Counted from the stretch's first letter, positions 40,579 to 49,648 are shown. The stretch is 64,000 nucleotides of DNA from Herbidospora daliensis (GCF_001570585.1 NZ_BBXF01000006.1:124001-188000); one strand, 5' to 3'. Numbers and translations are program-made. The notes: generated by a model not told the origin, from the sequence alone.

Positions 40579-41594
40579 TCGGCGTCTGGTCGCCCTCGAC
40601 CCTGCTGCACGACCCGTCGGCGGAGATCTGGATCGGCCTGCGGACCCCCGGCACCGAGGTGGCCGAACGGGTGCGGCGCATCCGCGCGGCCGTGCCCGCG
40701 ACGTGGGCCGAGGCCGCCGAGGCGCCGTGGGACGTGCTGACCTCGGTGCACTCCGAGGGACTGCTGCGCCATCTGCGGGACGTGTACGCGGAGTGGGTCG
40801 CGGCGGGTTACCCGCAGGACCGGGTGGTGCCCTACGTGTTCCCCACGGCGGCGATGCTCGGCGGCCTGCCCGGCCGGTCGCCCGCGGCGGTGCACGGGCG
40901 GGCGGGGCTGTACGCGTACGACACGATGACCCTGGTCGGGCCCGGGACGTGGGAGGCGGCGCTGACGGCGGCCGGCGCGGCCTGGACCGCCGCCCGCCTG
41001 GTGTCCCGCGACCTGACGTATGCGCTGTGCCGCCCGCCGGGCCACCACGCGACGCGGGACGGCTACGGCGGTTCGTGCTACCTGAACAACGCGGCGGTGG
41101 CCGCCACGACGTTGCGCGCGGAAGGCTACGCGAAGGTCGCCGTCGTCGACGTGGACGCCCACCACGGCAACGGAACGCAAGCCATCTTCTGGGACCGGGA
41201 CGACGTGTTCTACGGCAGCGTGCACGTGGACCCCGGGGCGGGCTGGTTCCCCCACTACGTGGGCTTCGCCGACGAGACCGGCGGCGGAACCACCCTGAAC
41301 GTGCCGATCGCCCCCGAGTCCGGGGACGGGGTGTGGCTTTCCGCGGTGGCGCGGTTGTGCGAGGCGGTGGCGGCCTTCGGCGCCGAGGCGCTGGTGGTGT
41401 CACTCGGCGTGGACGCCGCCGCCGACGACCCGGAGAGCCCGTTGCGGGTCACCCGGGACGGCTACCTCTCGACCGGGCGGCTGCTCGGCGGGCTGGGATT
41501 GCCGACGGTGGCGGTGCAGGAGGGCGGCTACCACCTGGAGACGCTCGGGCCGCTGGTGGCCGCGACGCTGCGGGGGATTCAGCCGCCTTCGTAG
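40575..41594 (+). CDS. Histone deacetylase-family (acetylpolyamine amidohydrolase-like) protein
   Basis: 339 residues from GTG 40575 in the overlap with the M20 gene. Arginase/deacetylase-fold landmarks: charge-relay pair in CRPPGHHATRDGYGGSCYLN, Zn ligands in VVDVDAHHGNGTQAIF, and the later SLGVDAAADDPES and VQEGGYHLETLG motifs. Bacterial members deacetylate acetylpolyamines, acetoin-related or N-acetylated compounds. As last gene of a peptide uptake operon it suggests that the imported substrate carries acetyl-lysine or an acetylated polyamine (inference). Its end overlaps the ATPase remnant by 16 nt. Confidence 0.9.
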   Translation: MIGVWSPSTLLHDPSAEIWIGLRTPGTEVAERVRRIRAAVPATWAEAAEAPWDVLTSVHSEGLLRHLRDVYAEWVAAGYPQDRVVPYVFPTAAMLGGLPGRSPAAVHGRAGLYAYDTMTLVGPGTWEAALTAAGAAWTAARLVSRDLTYALCRPPGHHATRDGYGGSCYLNNAAVAATTLRAEGYAKVAVVDVDAHHGNGTQAIFWDRDDVFYGSVHVDPGAGWFPHYVGFADETGGGTTLNVPIAPESGDGVWLSAVARLCEAVAAFGAEALVVSLGVDAAADDPESPLRVTRDGYLSTGRLLGGLGLPTVAVQEGGYHLETLGPLVAATLRGIQPPS

Positions 41595-42385
41595 AGGCGA
41601 TCGAGGCCGATCAGCTGGACGCGGCCGCCGCTCTCCCGGGCGGCCTCCTCCAGCTGCGGCATGAACCCGGCGCCGCTGAACAGCAGCAACCGCCGGGCCG
41701 GGCGGAGGGCGGCGATCTTCTCCAGGCGGGCCAGATGACCCAGGCCGATCACCTCGCCCCACTTCACCTCGCCCAGCGCGAGGAGCTCGCCGCCGGAGTC
41801 GAAGGCCGCCAGGTCGACCTCGTGGCTCTGGCGGGTCGAGGAGTCGTACACGACACCGGAAAGCACCTTCGACGGCATGCCGCCGACGCTCTCGTCGGCG
41901 GCCATGTCGGCGGTCCACACCCGGCACATGCGCTCGAAGACGGGTCCGGCGACCTGGCTGGGGAAGATGTTCTTCCGCGCGTTCCCCCAGATGGCCTCGG
42001 TGCGGCCCAAGCGCACGGTTTCGAGCGAGGCCCAGTGGGGGCGCATGATCGCGTAGTAGAAGCGGACCAGCGGCTCGGTGATCCGGTAGTAGGAGCGGCC
42101 GGGCCGGAAGGCGTCCTTGTCGGTGACCAGCAGCCCCGCGTCCTCCAGGACGGTGAGCTGGTGGGAGATGTCGGTGGCCTTGCGTTCGAGCCGGCTCGCG
42201 ATCCCGCCCCTCGTGTCGTTGCCCTCGGCGACGGCGGTCAGGACCGCGCTGTAGAGGCCGCTCTCATAGATCGTCGGGTCTTCGGCGAGCAGCATGCGGA
42301 CTTCACGGAAGAGCGGATTCGCCGGGTTGAGCACGTATCTCATCACCCAGCTGTCGAACTCGTCGGCTCTTTCCGGAGTGTCCCG
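41579..42385 (-). pseudogene. 5'-truncated DUF234-type AAA ATPase remnant
   Basis: An ATG at 42346 opens 255 codons, and homology runs further upstream in frame to 42385 (RDTPERADEFDSWV). The text matches the middle and C-terminal half of archaeal-type ATPases with DUF234: FDSWVMRYVLNPANPLFREVRMLLAEDP-like segment, then a winged-helix part (GGIASRLERKATDISHQLTVLEDAGLL), RSYYRITEPLVRFYYAIMRP, and the DUF234 nuclease-like end (HEVDLAAFDSGGELLALGEVKWGE). The whole ATP-binding domain with Walker A and B (about 200 residues) is missing. The homology begins directly after the NAT stop codon, marking a deletion junction. A functional short protein cannot be excluded. Confidence 0.8.
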
Positions 42386-43258
42386 TCAGATGGCTTCTCC
42401 ACCTTCCTCATCGTCCCTGCTGGCAAGCCATGCCTTATGGCTTTCCGACAACTTCGGCCACAGGATCGCGCGTTCCTCGCCCGTCAGGTGAAGGCCGAAG
42501 ACGTCGCTCATCGCCGCGACGTAGTCGCCCTCCCGCTCCAGCGTCGTCGACGTCGGGTCGTCGCCGACCCGCGTCAGCACCAGCCCGCGCAGCGAGTCCA
42601 CCCCCGTCGCGTCGCGCCGCTGGATCGCCAGCACGCGCACGAACCCCGACTCCGGCGACGTCGACAACCGGACGTGCTCCGACTCGAACGCCGTCATCTC
42701 CGTCGGGACCTTGCGGAAGTCCATGCCGACGAAGCTGCCGCGCGGGTCGTGGTCGAGGCGCCAGCCCCCGGGTTCGGCCTCCGAGGGGCGCAGCCGGTAG
42801 GTGAAGGGGCCCTGGTCGTACACGCCCTCGACCAGGGGGAGCGGCTCGTGGATCGCGTCGCCGAGGCCGGCGTCGACCAGCCACTCGCCCGACGGGTTCG
42901 CTTCGGTGGGCAGGCCGGCGACGGTCAGCACCAGGTGGTTGCCCCGGGCGCCGGCCGGGTCGGTCGCCGAGCCCTGCACGCCGCCGAAGTGCCGCGTCAC
43001 CTGATAGCCCAAGGCCGACAGCAGTTCCGAAAGGGCGCCGTTCAGGTGGAAGCAGTAGCCGCCCCGGCCCGCGACGATCCGGGCCGCCGACTCGGCCGGG
43101 TCGACGGTCGTCGGGCGGCCCAGCCAGATCTCCGTCGTCTCGTAGGGGACCCGCTCCACGTGGGCGCGCTGGAGGGCGGCGAGGGCGGTGACGCTCGGGG
43201 GCTCGCGGGTGAGGCCGAGACGGTGGACGTAGGCGTCGACATCGATCACGGCAATCAC
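42386..43258 (-). CDS. Arylamine N-acetyltransferase
   Basis: 290 residues with GTG 43258 as start, which puts the catalytic triad at C69 (RGGYCFHLNG), H108 (RGNHLVL) and D129 (LVDAGLGD), the usual NAT numbering. The open frame extends 11 codons further (ATG 43291), and a GTG at 43249 is another option. Transfers acetyl from acetyl-CoA to arylamines or hydrazines; in mycobacteria nat belongs to sterol metabolism, so a link to the cluster at the left end is possible but not shown. C-terminal stop is followed in frame by the ATPase remnant. Confidence 0.9.
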   Translation of the reverse strand: MIAVIDVDAYVHRLGLTREPPSVTALAALQRAHVERVPYETTEIWLGRPTTVDPAESAARIVAGRGGYCFHLNGALSELLSALGYQVTRHFGGVQGSATDPAGARGNHLVLTVAGLPTEANPSGEWLVDAGLGDAIHEPLPLVEGVYDQGPFTYRLRPSEAEPGGWRLDHDPRGSFVGMDFRKVPTEMTAFESEHVRLSTSPESGFVRVLAIQRRDATGVDSLRGLVLTRVGDDPTSTTLEREGDYVAAMSDVFGLHLTGEERAILWPKLSESHKAWLASRDDEEGGEAI

Positions 43259-43270
43259 GGTAGCCTGCAC

Positions 43271-43299
43271 GAAAGCTCCACAAAAAGCCATGAAAGCTC
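43271..43299. promoter_or_regulatory. Direct repeats upstream of response regulator operon
   Basis: GAAAGCTC at 43271-43278 and again at 43292-43299, start-to-start 21 bp, that is two helical turns. They lie between NAT and the OmpR-type regulator, 28 bp before its ATG. Tandem direct repeats on one DNA face are how OmpR-family proteins bind, so autoregulation is likely. Confidence 0.6.
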
Positions 43300-43326
43300 T
43301 GCACGTCCGGCCTCTACGCTGCCTGC

Positions 43327-44016
43327 ATGGCTTATCCCCAGCAGCGCCGGGTGCTGGTCGTCGAGGACGACGACACCATCGCGAAAGCGGTCGCGACCCG
43401 ATTGACGGCCGAAGGGTTCGATGTCCGGGTCGCCGGTGACGGCGAAGGGGCGCTGGTCGCGTACGCGCGCTTCGAACCCGATCTGGTGGTGCTCGACCGG
43501 CTTCTGCCCGGTTTGGACGGGCTGGAGGTGTGCCGCCGCATCCAGGCCGCCCGGCCGGTGCCCGTGCTCATGCTGACCGCGCTCGGCGAGGAGACCGACG
43601 TGCTGGTCGGGCTCGGCGTGGGGGCCGACGACTACATCACCAAGCCGTTCAGCATGCGCGAACTGGTCGCGCGTATCCACGCCCTGTTGCGGCGGGTCGA
43701 CCGGGCGGTGCAGCTGGCGTCCGAGGAGACGGTGCTGCGGGTCGGCGAGATCGAGATCAACCTCGCCGAGCGGCGGGTGTTCGTGCGCGGGGCCGAGGCC
43801 CAGCTGACCCGGACCGAGTTCGACCTGCTCAGGCGGCTCGCCGAACGTCCCGGACAGGTCTACGAGCGCGAACGGCTGCTCGCCGACATCTGGGGGTTCT
43901 CCGAGGCGGCCGCGACGCGCACCGTGGACAGTCACGTGCGGGCGCTGCGTCGCAAGCTCGGGTCAGAGGTGGTGCGGACCGTCCACGGGGTCGGGTACGC
44001 CCTGGTGCGCCCATGA
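43327..44016 (+). CDS. OmpR-family response regulator
   Basis: 229 residues. Receiver domain about 7-120 with acidic residues E13-D15, phospho-acceptor D57 in LVVLDRLLPG and K in YITKPFSMREL. The C-terminal winged helix about 130-229 ends TVDSHVRALRRKLG...VHGVGYALVRP, the standard OmpR signature. Start ATG 43327. Overlaps the kinase gene by ATGA, so they form a cognate pair. Confidence 0.97.
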   Translation: MAYPQQRRVLVVEDDDTIAKAVATRLTAEGFDVRVAGDGEGALVAYARFEPDLVVLDRLLPGLDGLEVCRRIQAARPVPVLMLTALGEETDVLVGLGVGADDYITKPFSMRELVARIHALLRRVDRAVQLASEETVLRVGEIEINLAERRVFVRGAEAQLTRTEFDLLRRLAERPGQVYERERLLADIWGFSEAAATRTVDSHVRALRRKLGSEVVRTVHGVGYALVRP

Positions 44017-47000
44017 GGCCGCTCGACTTCCTCGGCCGCATGAAGGTCAAACTCGGGATCGTCATGGTCGGGGCCGTGGTGACCGCGTTCGTGGTGAACG
44101 AGGTGGGGATCAACGGGGGCGTTCCCCGCGACCTCCGGATCGCCTTCGCGGTGTTCCTGGCGCTGCTCATGATGCAGGTGCTGGCCCGGGGCATGACCAA
44201 GCCCCTGCGGGAGATGGCCGCCGCCGCGCAGACCATCGCCAAGGGTTCGTACGGCCTCCGCGTCACCGCCACCAGCCGCGACGAGGTCGGCGAGCTGGCC
44301 AGAGCCTTCAACGCGATGGCCGCCGACCTGGCCGAGGTCGACAGACAGCGCCGCGAACTGGTCGCCAACGTCAGCCACGAACTGCGCACCCCGATCACCG
44401 GGGTGCAGGCGGTCCTGGAGAACGTGGTCGACGGCGTCTCCCCACCCGAGCCGGAGATCCTCGGCACGGCTCTGGCGCAGACCCAGCGCCTGGGCCGCCT
44501 GGTCGCCCAGCTCCTCGACCTGTCGAGACTCGACTCGGGGGCCCGCCCGATCGAGGCCGAGGAGTTCGACCTGGCCGACCTCGGCGGACAGGCCGTCCGC
44601 GAGGCGTCACTGCGCCGCGACGACGTGACGGTCGTCGCCCAGATCGAACCCGGCCGCCACCTGACGACCGCCGACCCGTCGCTGCTCGCCCAGGTGCTGG
44701 CCAACCTGCTGGACAACGCCGTCAGGCACAGCCCGCCCGGCGGAACGGTCACCCTGACCTCCCGCGCGTCCACCGACGGAACCCTGGAAATCGAGGTCGC
44801 CGACGAAGGCCCCGGCATCCCGCCCGCCGACCGCCAGCGCGTCTTCGAACGCTTCTCCCGCCTGGACGCCGCCCGCGCCGCCGACGCCGGAGGAGCCGGC
44901 CTCGGTCTGGCCATCGCCAAGGAGATCGCCGAACTCCACGGGGGCACCCTCGCGGTCGCCGACGGGACGGGCTGCCACATGGTCGTCACCCTCCCTAAGG
45001 CGGTCAGGGAACCGGCCCCCGCCGGCCGAACCCTGGCCGCGGGCCGGACCCCCACGGGGGCGGTCCACGCCCGCCTGCCGGCGACCCGCCGCTCACGAAC
45101 CGATACGGAGGCCGGTTCCGTGAAAAATCCCGACTCGCCAGTCGCCGCCCAACCGGCGCGAACGAACGGCTCACTCACCACAGACGTGTCACCTACGGCC
45201 GCACGACCCGCTTTCACCGAGGCGGCTGTCGAGGCGGCGCTCGACCTGTCGTCCGCACCGGCAGGCGAGCAGGCCTCGCCAGAGCGGGGGGGCGTGCCCC
45301 GGCTTGAGTCACCCACGGCTCCGGCCTCTCCCGGGGGACTGTTGTGGAGGGCATCGGCACCCGCACCGAACTCCACGGCAGCGGGGGAATCAGCGCTGGT
45401 GGAAGCACACGCTGGGCCCATGCCGACGTCGTCGGCCAACGGTTCCCAGGCCGCGCCAGAGCAAGCCGAGCCGCAGATCACTCAAGCACCCTCAACGGCA
45501 ACCGATGCGAGCCAAGGCAACCCGTTCGAGCCAGCCACTACGGCCATCACCTCGCACCCCACACCGGCTCAGGCTGACGCCGAGTCGCCTGCTGCACAGC
45601 CAGCGGCATTCCCGGCCGAAGCCGCACTGCCCATCTCACCGACTGCTCCCGCGGACGCGGCGGCTTCGACCGACGCCAGGCCGCTCACCCCCGCCGTCGC
45701 CGCGCATTCTGCGCCTGTCTCAGCTGACCCGAGGTCGCTTCCCGGTTCGACTGCGGATGAAGCGGCTTCAGCTAATTCCGGGTCGCGCTTCGCTCCGGCC
45801 GATCCTGTGCATGCGGCATCGGCTTCGGCTGACTCCGGGTCGCCCACGCATTCCGCGGTAAATTCGGAGGCGCCGGCTGCCCCTGTGCATGCGGCACCGA
45901 TTTCGGCCGACTTCGGGTCGCCCGTCTCGCCGGCCGTTGCCGCACATTCAGCGGCCGTCCCGCCGCCCGTCTCACCAATTGCGCATGCGGTGGCTTCAAC
46001 CGATTCCGGGTCGCCCGTCTCGGCCGACCCGAGGTCGTTCCCCGCCTTGGCTGTCGCCGCGGATGCGGCGGTGCCGTCAGCCGATTCCGGGTCGGCCGTC
46101 ATCCCGGCTGTGCCTGCGCGTGCGACGCCACTCTCGGCCGATTCCGGCTTGCTCGCCGCGTCGGCCGCTCCTGCGCAAGCTGCGGCTTCGGCTGACCCTG
46201 GGGCGCTCGTTTCCCCGGCTGTTCCCGTGGTCTCCTCGGCCACCACCGCGCAGGCCCCATCCGGCGAGCCCGGGTCGTCTTCGGCCGACGGTCGAACCAC
46301 GCCGGCCAGTTCTCTCCGGACCGCCGTCACCGCGCCGCACCCCGTCGTCGTCCCGCCCGACGACCGACCGCCCGCCCCACGCGGCGACACCACCCCAGGC
46401 GGTCCCCCGCCCGGCCAGTCGCGTCAGCGCATGTTCGAGGAGCCGCCCCCCGCCAGGTCCTTCGGCGGTGCCGTCGTCGGCGGGATCATCGGGGCGCTCG
46501 CCGGGTTGCTCGGGGGCACGGTCGCGGCCGTGTTCTTCGGCACCGGGCCGAACACCGAGGTCCAGGCCGCGGGCGCGTTCCTGCTCTTCGTCTGTGTCGG
46601 CATCGCCGCCGGCGCGTCGCTCGGCGGCCGGGTCAGGTCGTCGGAGCAGGCTGGGGGGCAGTTCGACGCGTACACGCCGCCGCCGCTGTTCCCCCGACCC
46701 GCCCTCCCCGACACGCCGAGCTGGGTGCTGCCGGCGGCCATGGGGGTGGGGCTCGTCGCGGCCGTCTGTTTCCCCTACGCGCCGACCGGCATCGGCGTGG
46801 TCCTGACCGCCGTGGCGCTCACGCTGGCGGTGGTCCCCGCGATCCGGCATCGGGTCAACGCCTGGAGCATCGCCTACTCCGTCGCCGCCTACGGGCTCGT
46901 GTCGGTCGCGCTGTTCCGGGACGCCGACTGGCTGGTCGGGCTCTCGCTGCTGGCCGCCTTCGCGGTCGCCTCGCTGGCCGTGTCAGGTGGGCGGGGCTGG

Positions 47001-48116
47001 GCCGGGGTGGTCAGGGGGTTGTTGTCGGTCGGGCTGGCGGTGTTCCCGGTGCCGTGGTTCCTCGGCGGGCCGGTGCGGCGGGTGCTCAAGCGGCGCAGCC
47101 TGCTGCCCGTCCTGGTGTCGCTGGGGGTCACCGCGATCCTGCTGGCGGTCTTCGGGGTGCTGTTCGTCTCGGCCGACGCGGTGTTCTCCTCGTTCGCCCG
47201 GGAACTGTTCTCGGCGCCCGCGTGGGCGGGGTCGCTGCCGGTGCGGATCTTCCTGTTCGTCGTCTTCGGGGTGCTGGCGGCCGCCGCGATCCTGGTCGCG
47301 CTGCGGCCGGTCGTCGAGCCCCGGGTCGACTACGCGCCGCTCAGCCTGGCCCGGACCCTGTGGATCATTCCGCTGGTCGGCGTCAACCTGCTGTTCGCCG
47401 CCTTCGTCGGGGTGCAGATCTCGGTGTTGTTCGGCGGCAGCCGCCGGGTGCTGGAGACCGCCGGGCTGACGTTCGCCGAATACGCCCGGTCGGGCTTCTT
47501 CGAGCTGATCACCGTCAGCGTGTTCGTGCTGTTCATCGTCGCCTTCTGCAGCGTGATGATCAAGGGCGACCGGTGGATCAGGGCGACCCTGCTGGGGCTG
47601 CTCTGCGCGCTGACCCTCGTCATCCTGGCCTCGGCGCTGCACCGGCTCGGGCTCTACACCGCCGCCTACGGCTTCACCCGGTTGCGGGCCTCGGTGGGGG
47701 CGACGATCTGGTGGGTCGCCGCGGTGTTCGTGCTGGTGCTGCTGGGTGGGCTGATCAGGCCGCAGGTCTGGTTGCCGAAGGCGCTGGTGCTGCTCACGGC
47801 CGTGTCGCTGCTGGTCTTCGCGGTCTGGAACCCGGACGCGCAGGTGGCCGAGACCCAGGTGTCGGTACGCGGCGTCGACCGCCTCGACGCCCACTACCTG
47901 GGCCGGTTGAGCGCCGACGCCATCCCGGGGCTCGACCGGCTGCCCGAGCCGATCAGGAGTTGTGTGCTGCGCGACGTGATCGACGTCCAGGACCTGCGGT
48001 TCCCCGACCCCTGGAACGGCTGGAACCTGTCGCGCCGCCAGGCCGCCGAGATCCTCGCGGCGCACCCGGTGGACCCGTCGGTGACGTGCGAGGAGAAGTA
48101 CCGGTCCGCATACTGA
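44013..48116 (+). CDS. Sensor histidine kinase fused through a long repetitive linker to a multi-TM DUF4153/DUF4173-like domain
   Basis: 1367 residues from ATG 44013. Two TM helices about 12-30 and 41-58 with almost no outside loop; HAMP about 59-111; HisKA with H122 in VANVSHELRTP; ATPase with N box LANLLDNAVRHSPPGG (229-244), DEGPGIP and GGAGLGLAIAKEI, ending about 332. Then about 480 residues of Ala/Pro/Ser-rich linker with repeated SADSGS units. From about 815, some 14 TM helices lead to a C-terminal domain (VRGVDRLDAHYLGRLSADAIPGLDRL, WNGWNLSRRQA) typical of DUF4153/DUF4173 proteins. These halves are normally separate genes; here one frame is continuous. The membrane domain may be the sensor. 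Confidence 0.87.
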   Translation: MRPLDFLGRMKVKLGIVMVGAVVTAFVVNEVGINGGVPRDLRIAFAVFLALLMMQVLARGMTKPLREMAAAAQTIAKGSYGLRVTATSRDEVGELARAFNAMAADLAEVDRQRRELVANVSHELRTPITGVQAVLENVVDGVSPPEPEILGTALAQTQRLGRLVAQLLDLSRLDSGARPIEAEEFDLADLGGQAVREASLRRDDVTVVAQIEPGRHLTTADPSLLAQVLANLLDNAVRHSPPGGTVTLTSRASTDGTLEIEVADEGPGIPPADRQRVFERFSRLDAARAADAGGAGLGLAIAKEIAELHGGTLAVADGTGCHMVVTLPKAVREPAPAGRTLAAGRTPTGAVHARLPATRRSRTDTEAGSVKNPDSPVAAQPARTNGSLTTDVSPTAARPAFTEAAVEAALDLSSAPAGEQASPERGGVPRLESPTAPASPGGLLWRASAPAPNSTAAGESALVEAHAGPMPTSSANGSQAAPEQAEPQITQAPSTATDASQGNPFEPATTAITSHPTPAQADAESPAAQPAAFPAEAALPISPTAPADAAASTDARPLTPAVAAHSAPVSADPRSLPGSTADEAASANSGSRFAPADPVHAASASADSGSPTHSAVNSEAPAAPVHAAPISADFGSPVSPAVAAHSAAVPPPVSPIAHAVASTDSGSPVSADPRSFPALAVAADAAVPSADSGSAVIPAVPARATPLSADSGLLAASAAPAQAAASADPGALVSPAVPVVSSATTAQAPSGEPGSSSADGRTTPASSLRTAVTAPHPVVVPPDDRPPAPRGDTTPGGPPPGQSRQRMFEEPPPARSFGGAVVGGIIGALAGLLGGTVAAVFFGTGPNTEVQAAGAFLLFVCVGIAAGASLGGRVRSSEQAGGQFDAYTPPPLFPRPALPDTPSWVLPAAMGVGLVAAVCFPYAPTGIGVVLTAVALTLAVVPAIRHRVNAWSIAYSVAAYGLVSVALFRDADWLVGLSLLAAFAVASLAVSGGRGWAGVVRGLLSVGLAVFPVPWFLGGPVRRVLKRRSLLPVLVSLGVTAILLAVFGVLFVSADAVFSSFARELFSAPAWAGSLPVRIFLFVVFGVLAAAAILVALRPVVEPRVDYAPLSLARTLWIIPLVGVNLLFAAFVGVQISVLFGGSRRVLETAGLTFAEYARSGFFELITVSVFVLFIVAFCSVMIKGDRWIRATLLGLLCALTLVILASALHRLGLYTAAYGFTRLRASVGATIWWVAAVFVLVLLGGLIRPQVWLPKALVLLTAVSLLVFAVWNPDAQVAETQVSVRGVDRLDAHYLGRLSADAIPGLDRLPEPIRSCVLRDVIDVQDLRFPDPWNGWNLSRRQAAEILAAHPVDPSVTCEEKYRSAY
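45650..46210 (+). repeat. Degenerate repeat units inside kinase linker
   Basis: The linker-coding DNA repeats GATTCCGGGTCG or near variants at about 45776, 45832, 45910, 46000, 46080 and 46140, spaced 55-90 bp. Each encodes (A)DSGS followed by a Pro/Ala run and an AxAAxA segment. Third-position GC is visibly lower than in the flanking kinase and membrane regions, suggesting an independently expanded low-complexity segment. Confidence 0.7.
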
Positions 48117-48120
48117 TCAC

Positions 48121-49614
48121 GTGACCTTCGACGTGGTGATCGCGAACGGCCGGGTCGTCGACGGGACCGGCGCCCCGCCGTTCCGCGCCGACGTCGGGAT
48201 CTCCGGCGGGAGGATCACGGCGGTCGGGCGGCTGCCGCACCACGACGCCGTCGACGCCGTCGACGCCACCGGCCGGCTCGTCCTCCCGGGGATGATCGAC
48301 TGTCACTCCCACGGTGACGCGCTGGTCCACGACGCGGGCTTCCAGCTCGCCAACCTGCGCCAGGGCGTCACCACGGTCGTGCTGGGCCAGGACGGGCTCT
48401 CGTTCGCGCCGACCACCACCAGGGCCGCCTTCGACTACGCCACCCGCTACTTCGCCGCCATCAACGGCGACTTCCCGGGCGACGGCCCGCTGTCGGTGGC
48501 GGAGATCAGGGCGAGCCACGACCGGGCCGCGCTGAACAGCGTCTTCCTGCTCCCGCACGGGACGATCCGCTACGACGTGCTCGGGTCCGCTCAGACCACC
48601 GCGTCTCCGGACGAAATCCACCGGATGCGCTCGATTGTGGAGAAGGGGCTCGACGAGGGCGCGGTCGGTCTGTCGACCGGTCTCGAGTACGTGCCCGGCC
48701 GCTACGCCGACGTCGGCGAACTCGCCGCCCTGTGCGCGCCGCTCCAGGGTCTCCCGTACGTCACCCACATGCGCGGCTACGGCCAGTCGGCGCCCGTGGG
48801 GATGAAGGAGGCGCTCGCCGTCACCCGGCGGGCCGGCGCCCCGTTGCACGTCTCCCACTTCCACGGCCCGGCCGACGTGCTGCTGCCGCTGCTCGACGGC
48901 GACACGACCTTCGACACCTACCCCTACCTGCGCGGCAGCACGATCCTGGCGATGATCGTGTTGCCCGCGAACGTGCCGGCGGCCGACCCGGCGGCGGCCC
49001 TGCCGATGATCGAGCGGCTCGACCTCGACTACGCCTGGGAGCGCCTCACCATCGCCCACGCCCCGGGCCTCGAATGGTCCGAAGGGCTCACCATCCCGCG
49101 GGCGGCCGAGCGCCAGGGGGAGAGCCCGGCGCTGTTCGCCCGCCGTCTCCTCGTCGAGACCGGCCTCCAGGCGGGCTGCGTCAGCGCCCGGCCCGACGAG
49201 GGCCCCGAGGGCGAGGAGTCGGTCCGCCGGATCCTGCGCCACCCGGCCCACACCGGCGGCTCCGACGGCCTGCACGTCGGCGGCCACCCGCACCCCCGCG
49301 CCTACGGCGCGTTCGCCCGTTTCCTCGGCCATCACGTGCGGGAGAAGGCCGACCTGAGCTGGTCGGAGGCCGCCTCACACCTCGCGGCCCACCCGGCCCG
49401 CCGGTTCCGGCTGTTCGACCGGGGGCTGGTCCGCCCCGGCCAGGCCGCCGACCTGATCCTCGTCGACCCGGCGACGGTCGCCGACCGGGCCACCTACGCC
49501 CACCCGCGCGAGCTCGCCCAGGGCGTCGACGACGTGTGGATCAACGGGGTACGCGTCCTCGAAGACGGACGAATGACCACAGCCCGCCCCGGCCGGGCCC
49601 TGCGACCGGCGTAG
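48121..49614 (+). CDS. N-acyl-D-amino-acid deacylase (D-aminoacylase)
   Basis: Amidohydrolase of 497 residues (family 480-530), GTG 48121, 4 nt after the kinase gene. N-terminal beta-sandwich plus TIM barrel. Metal motif DCHSHGD about residue 60-66 (HxH), a Cys-type ligand region not clear, then VTHMRGYG about 216-223, HVSHFHGPAD about 244-253 (His ligands), and SDGLHVGGHPHPRAYGAF about 381-398 with the catalytic Asp. Releases D-amino acids from N-acyl forms. Next genes (PLP enzyme, RidA) supply the following steps. Confidence 0.9.
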   Translation: MTFDVVIANGRVVDGTGAPPFRADVGISGGRITAVGRLPHHDAVDAVDATGRLVLPGMIDCHSHGDALVHDAGFQLANLRQGVTTVVLGQDGLSFAPTTTRAAFDYATRYFAAINGDFPGDGPLSVAEIRASHDRAALNSVFLLPHGTIRYDVLGSAQTTASPDEIHRMRSIVEKGLDEGAVGLSTGLEYVPGRYADVGELAALCAPLQGLPYVTHMRGYGQSAPVGMKEALAVTRRAGAPLHVSHFHGPADVLLPLLDGDTTFDTYPYLRGSTILAMIVLPANVPAADPAAALPMIERLDLDYAWERLTIAHAPGLEWSEGLTIPRAAERQGESPALFARRLLVETGLQAGCVSARPDEGPEGEESVRRILRHPAHTGGSDGLHVGGHPHPRAYGAFARFLGHHVREKADLSWSEAASHLAAHPARRFRLFDRGLVRPGQAADLILVDPATVADRATYAHPRELAQGVDDVWINGVRVLEDGRMTTARPGRALRPA

Positions 49615-49648
49615 TCTCCTATACGATCCACGAGTGCTCATTTCCGGC

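Noticed and set aside
39196-41403. Minus-strand frame of 735 codons opposite M20 and HDAC-like genes
   Set aside because: Starts with an extreme Arg/Pro/Thr run and shows no domain; both plus-strand genes have complete catalytic motifs.
44013-48116. Splitting the kinase-DUF4153 frame into two genes
   Set aside because: No stop codon in the linker, and I see no ribosome site with a fitting start near 46430 (ATG 46431 follows only weak sequence). The single frame is kept, with the caveat noted in findings.
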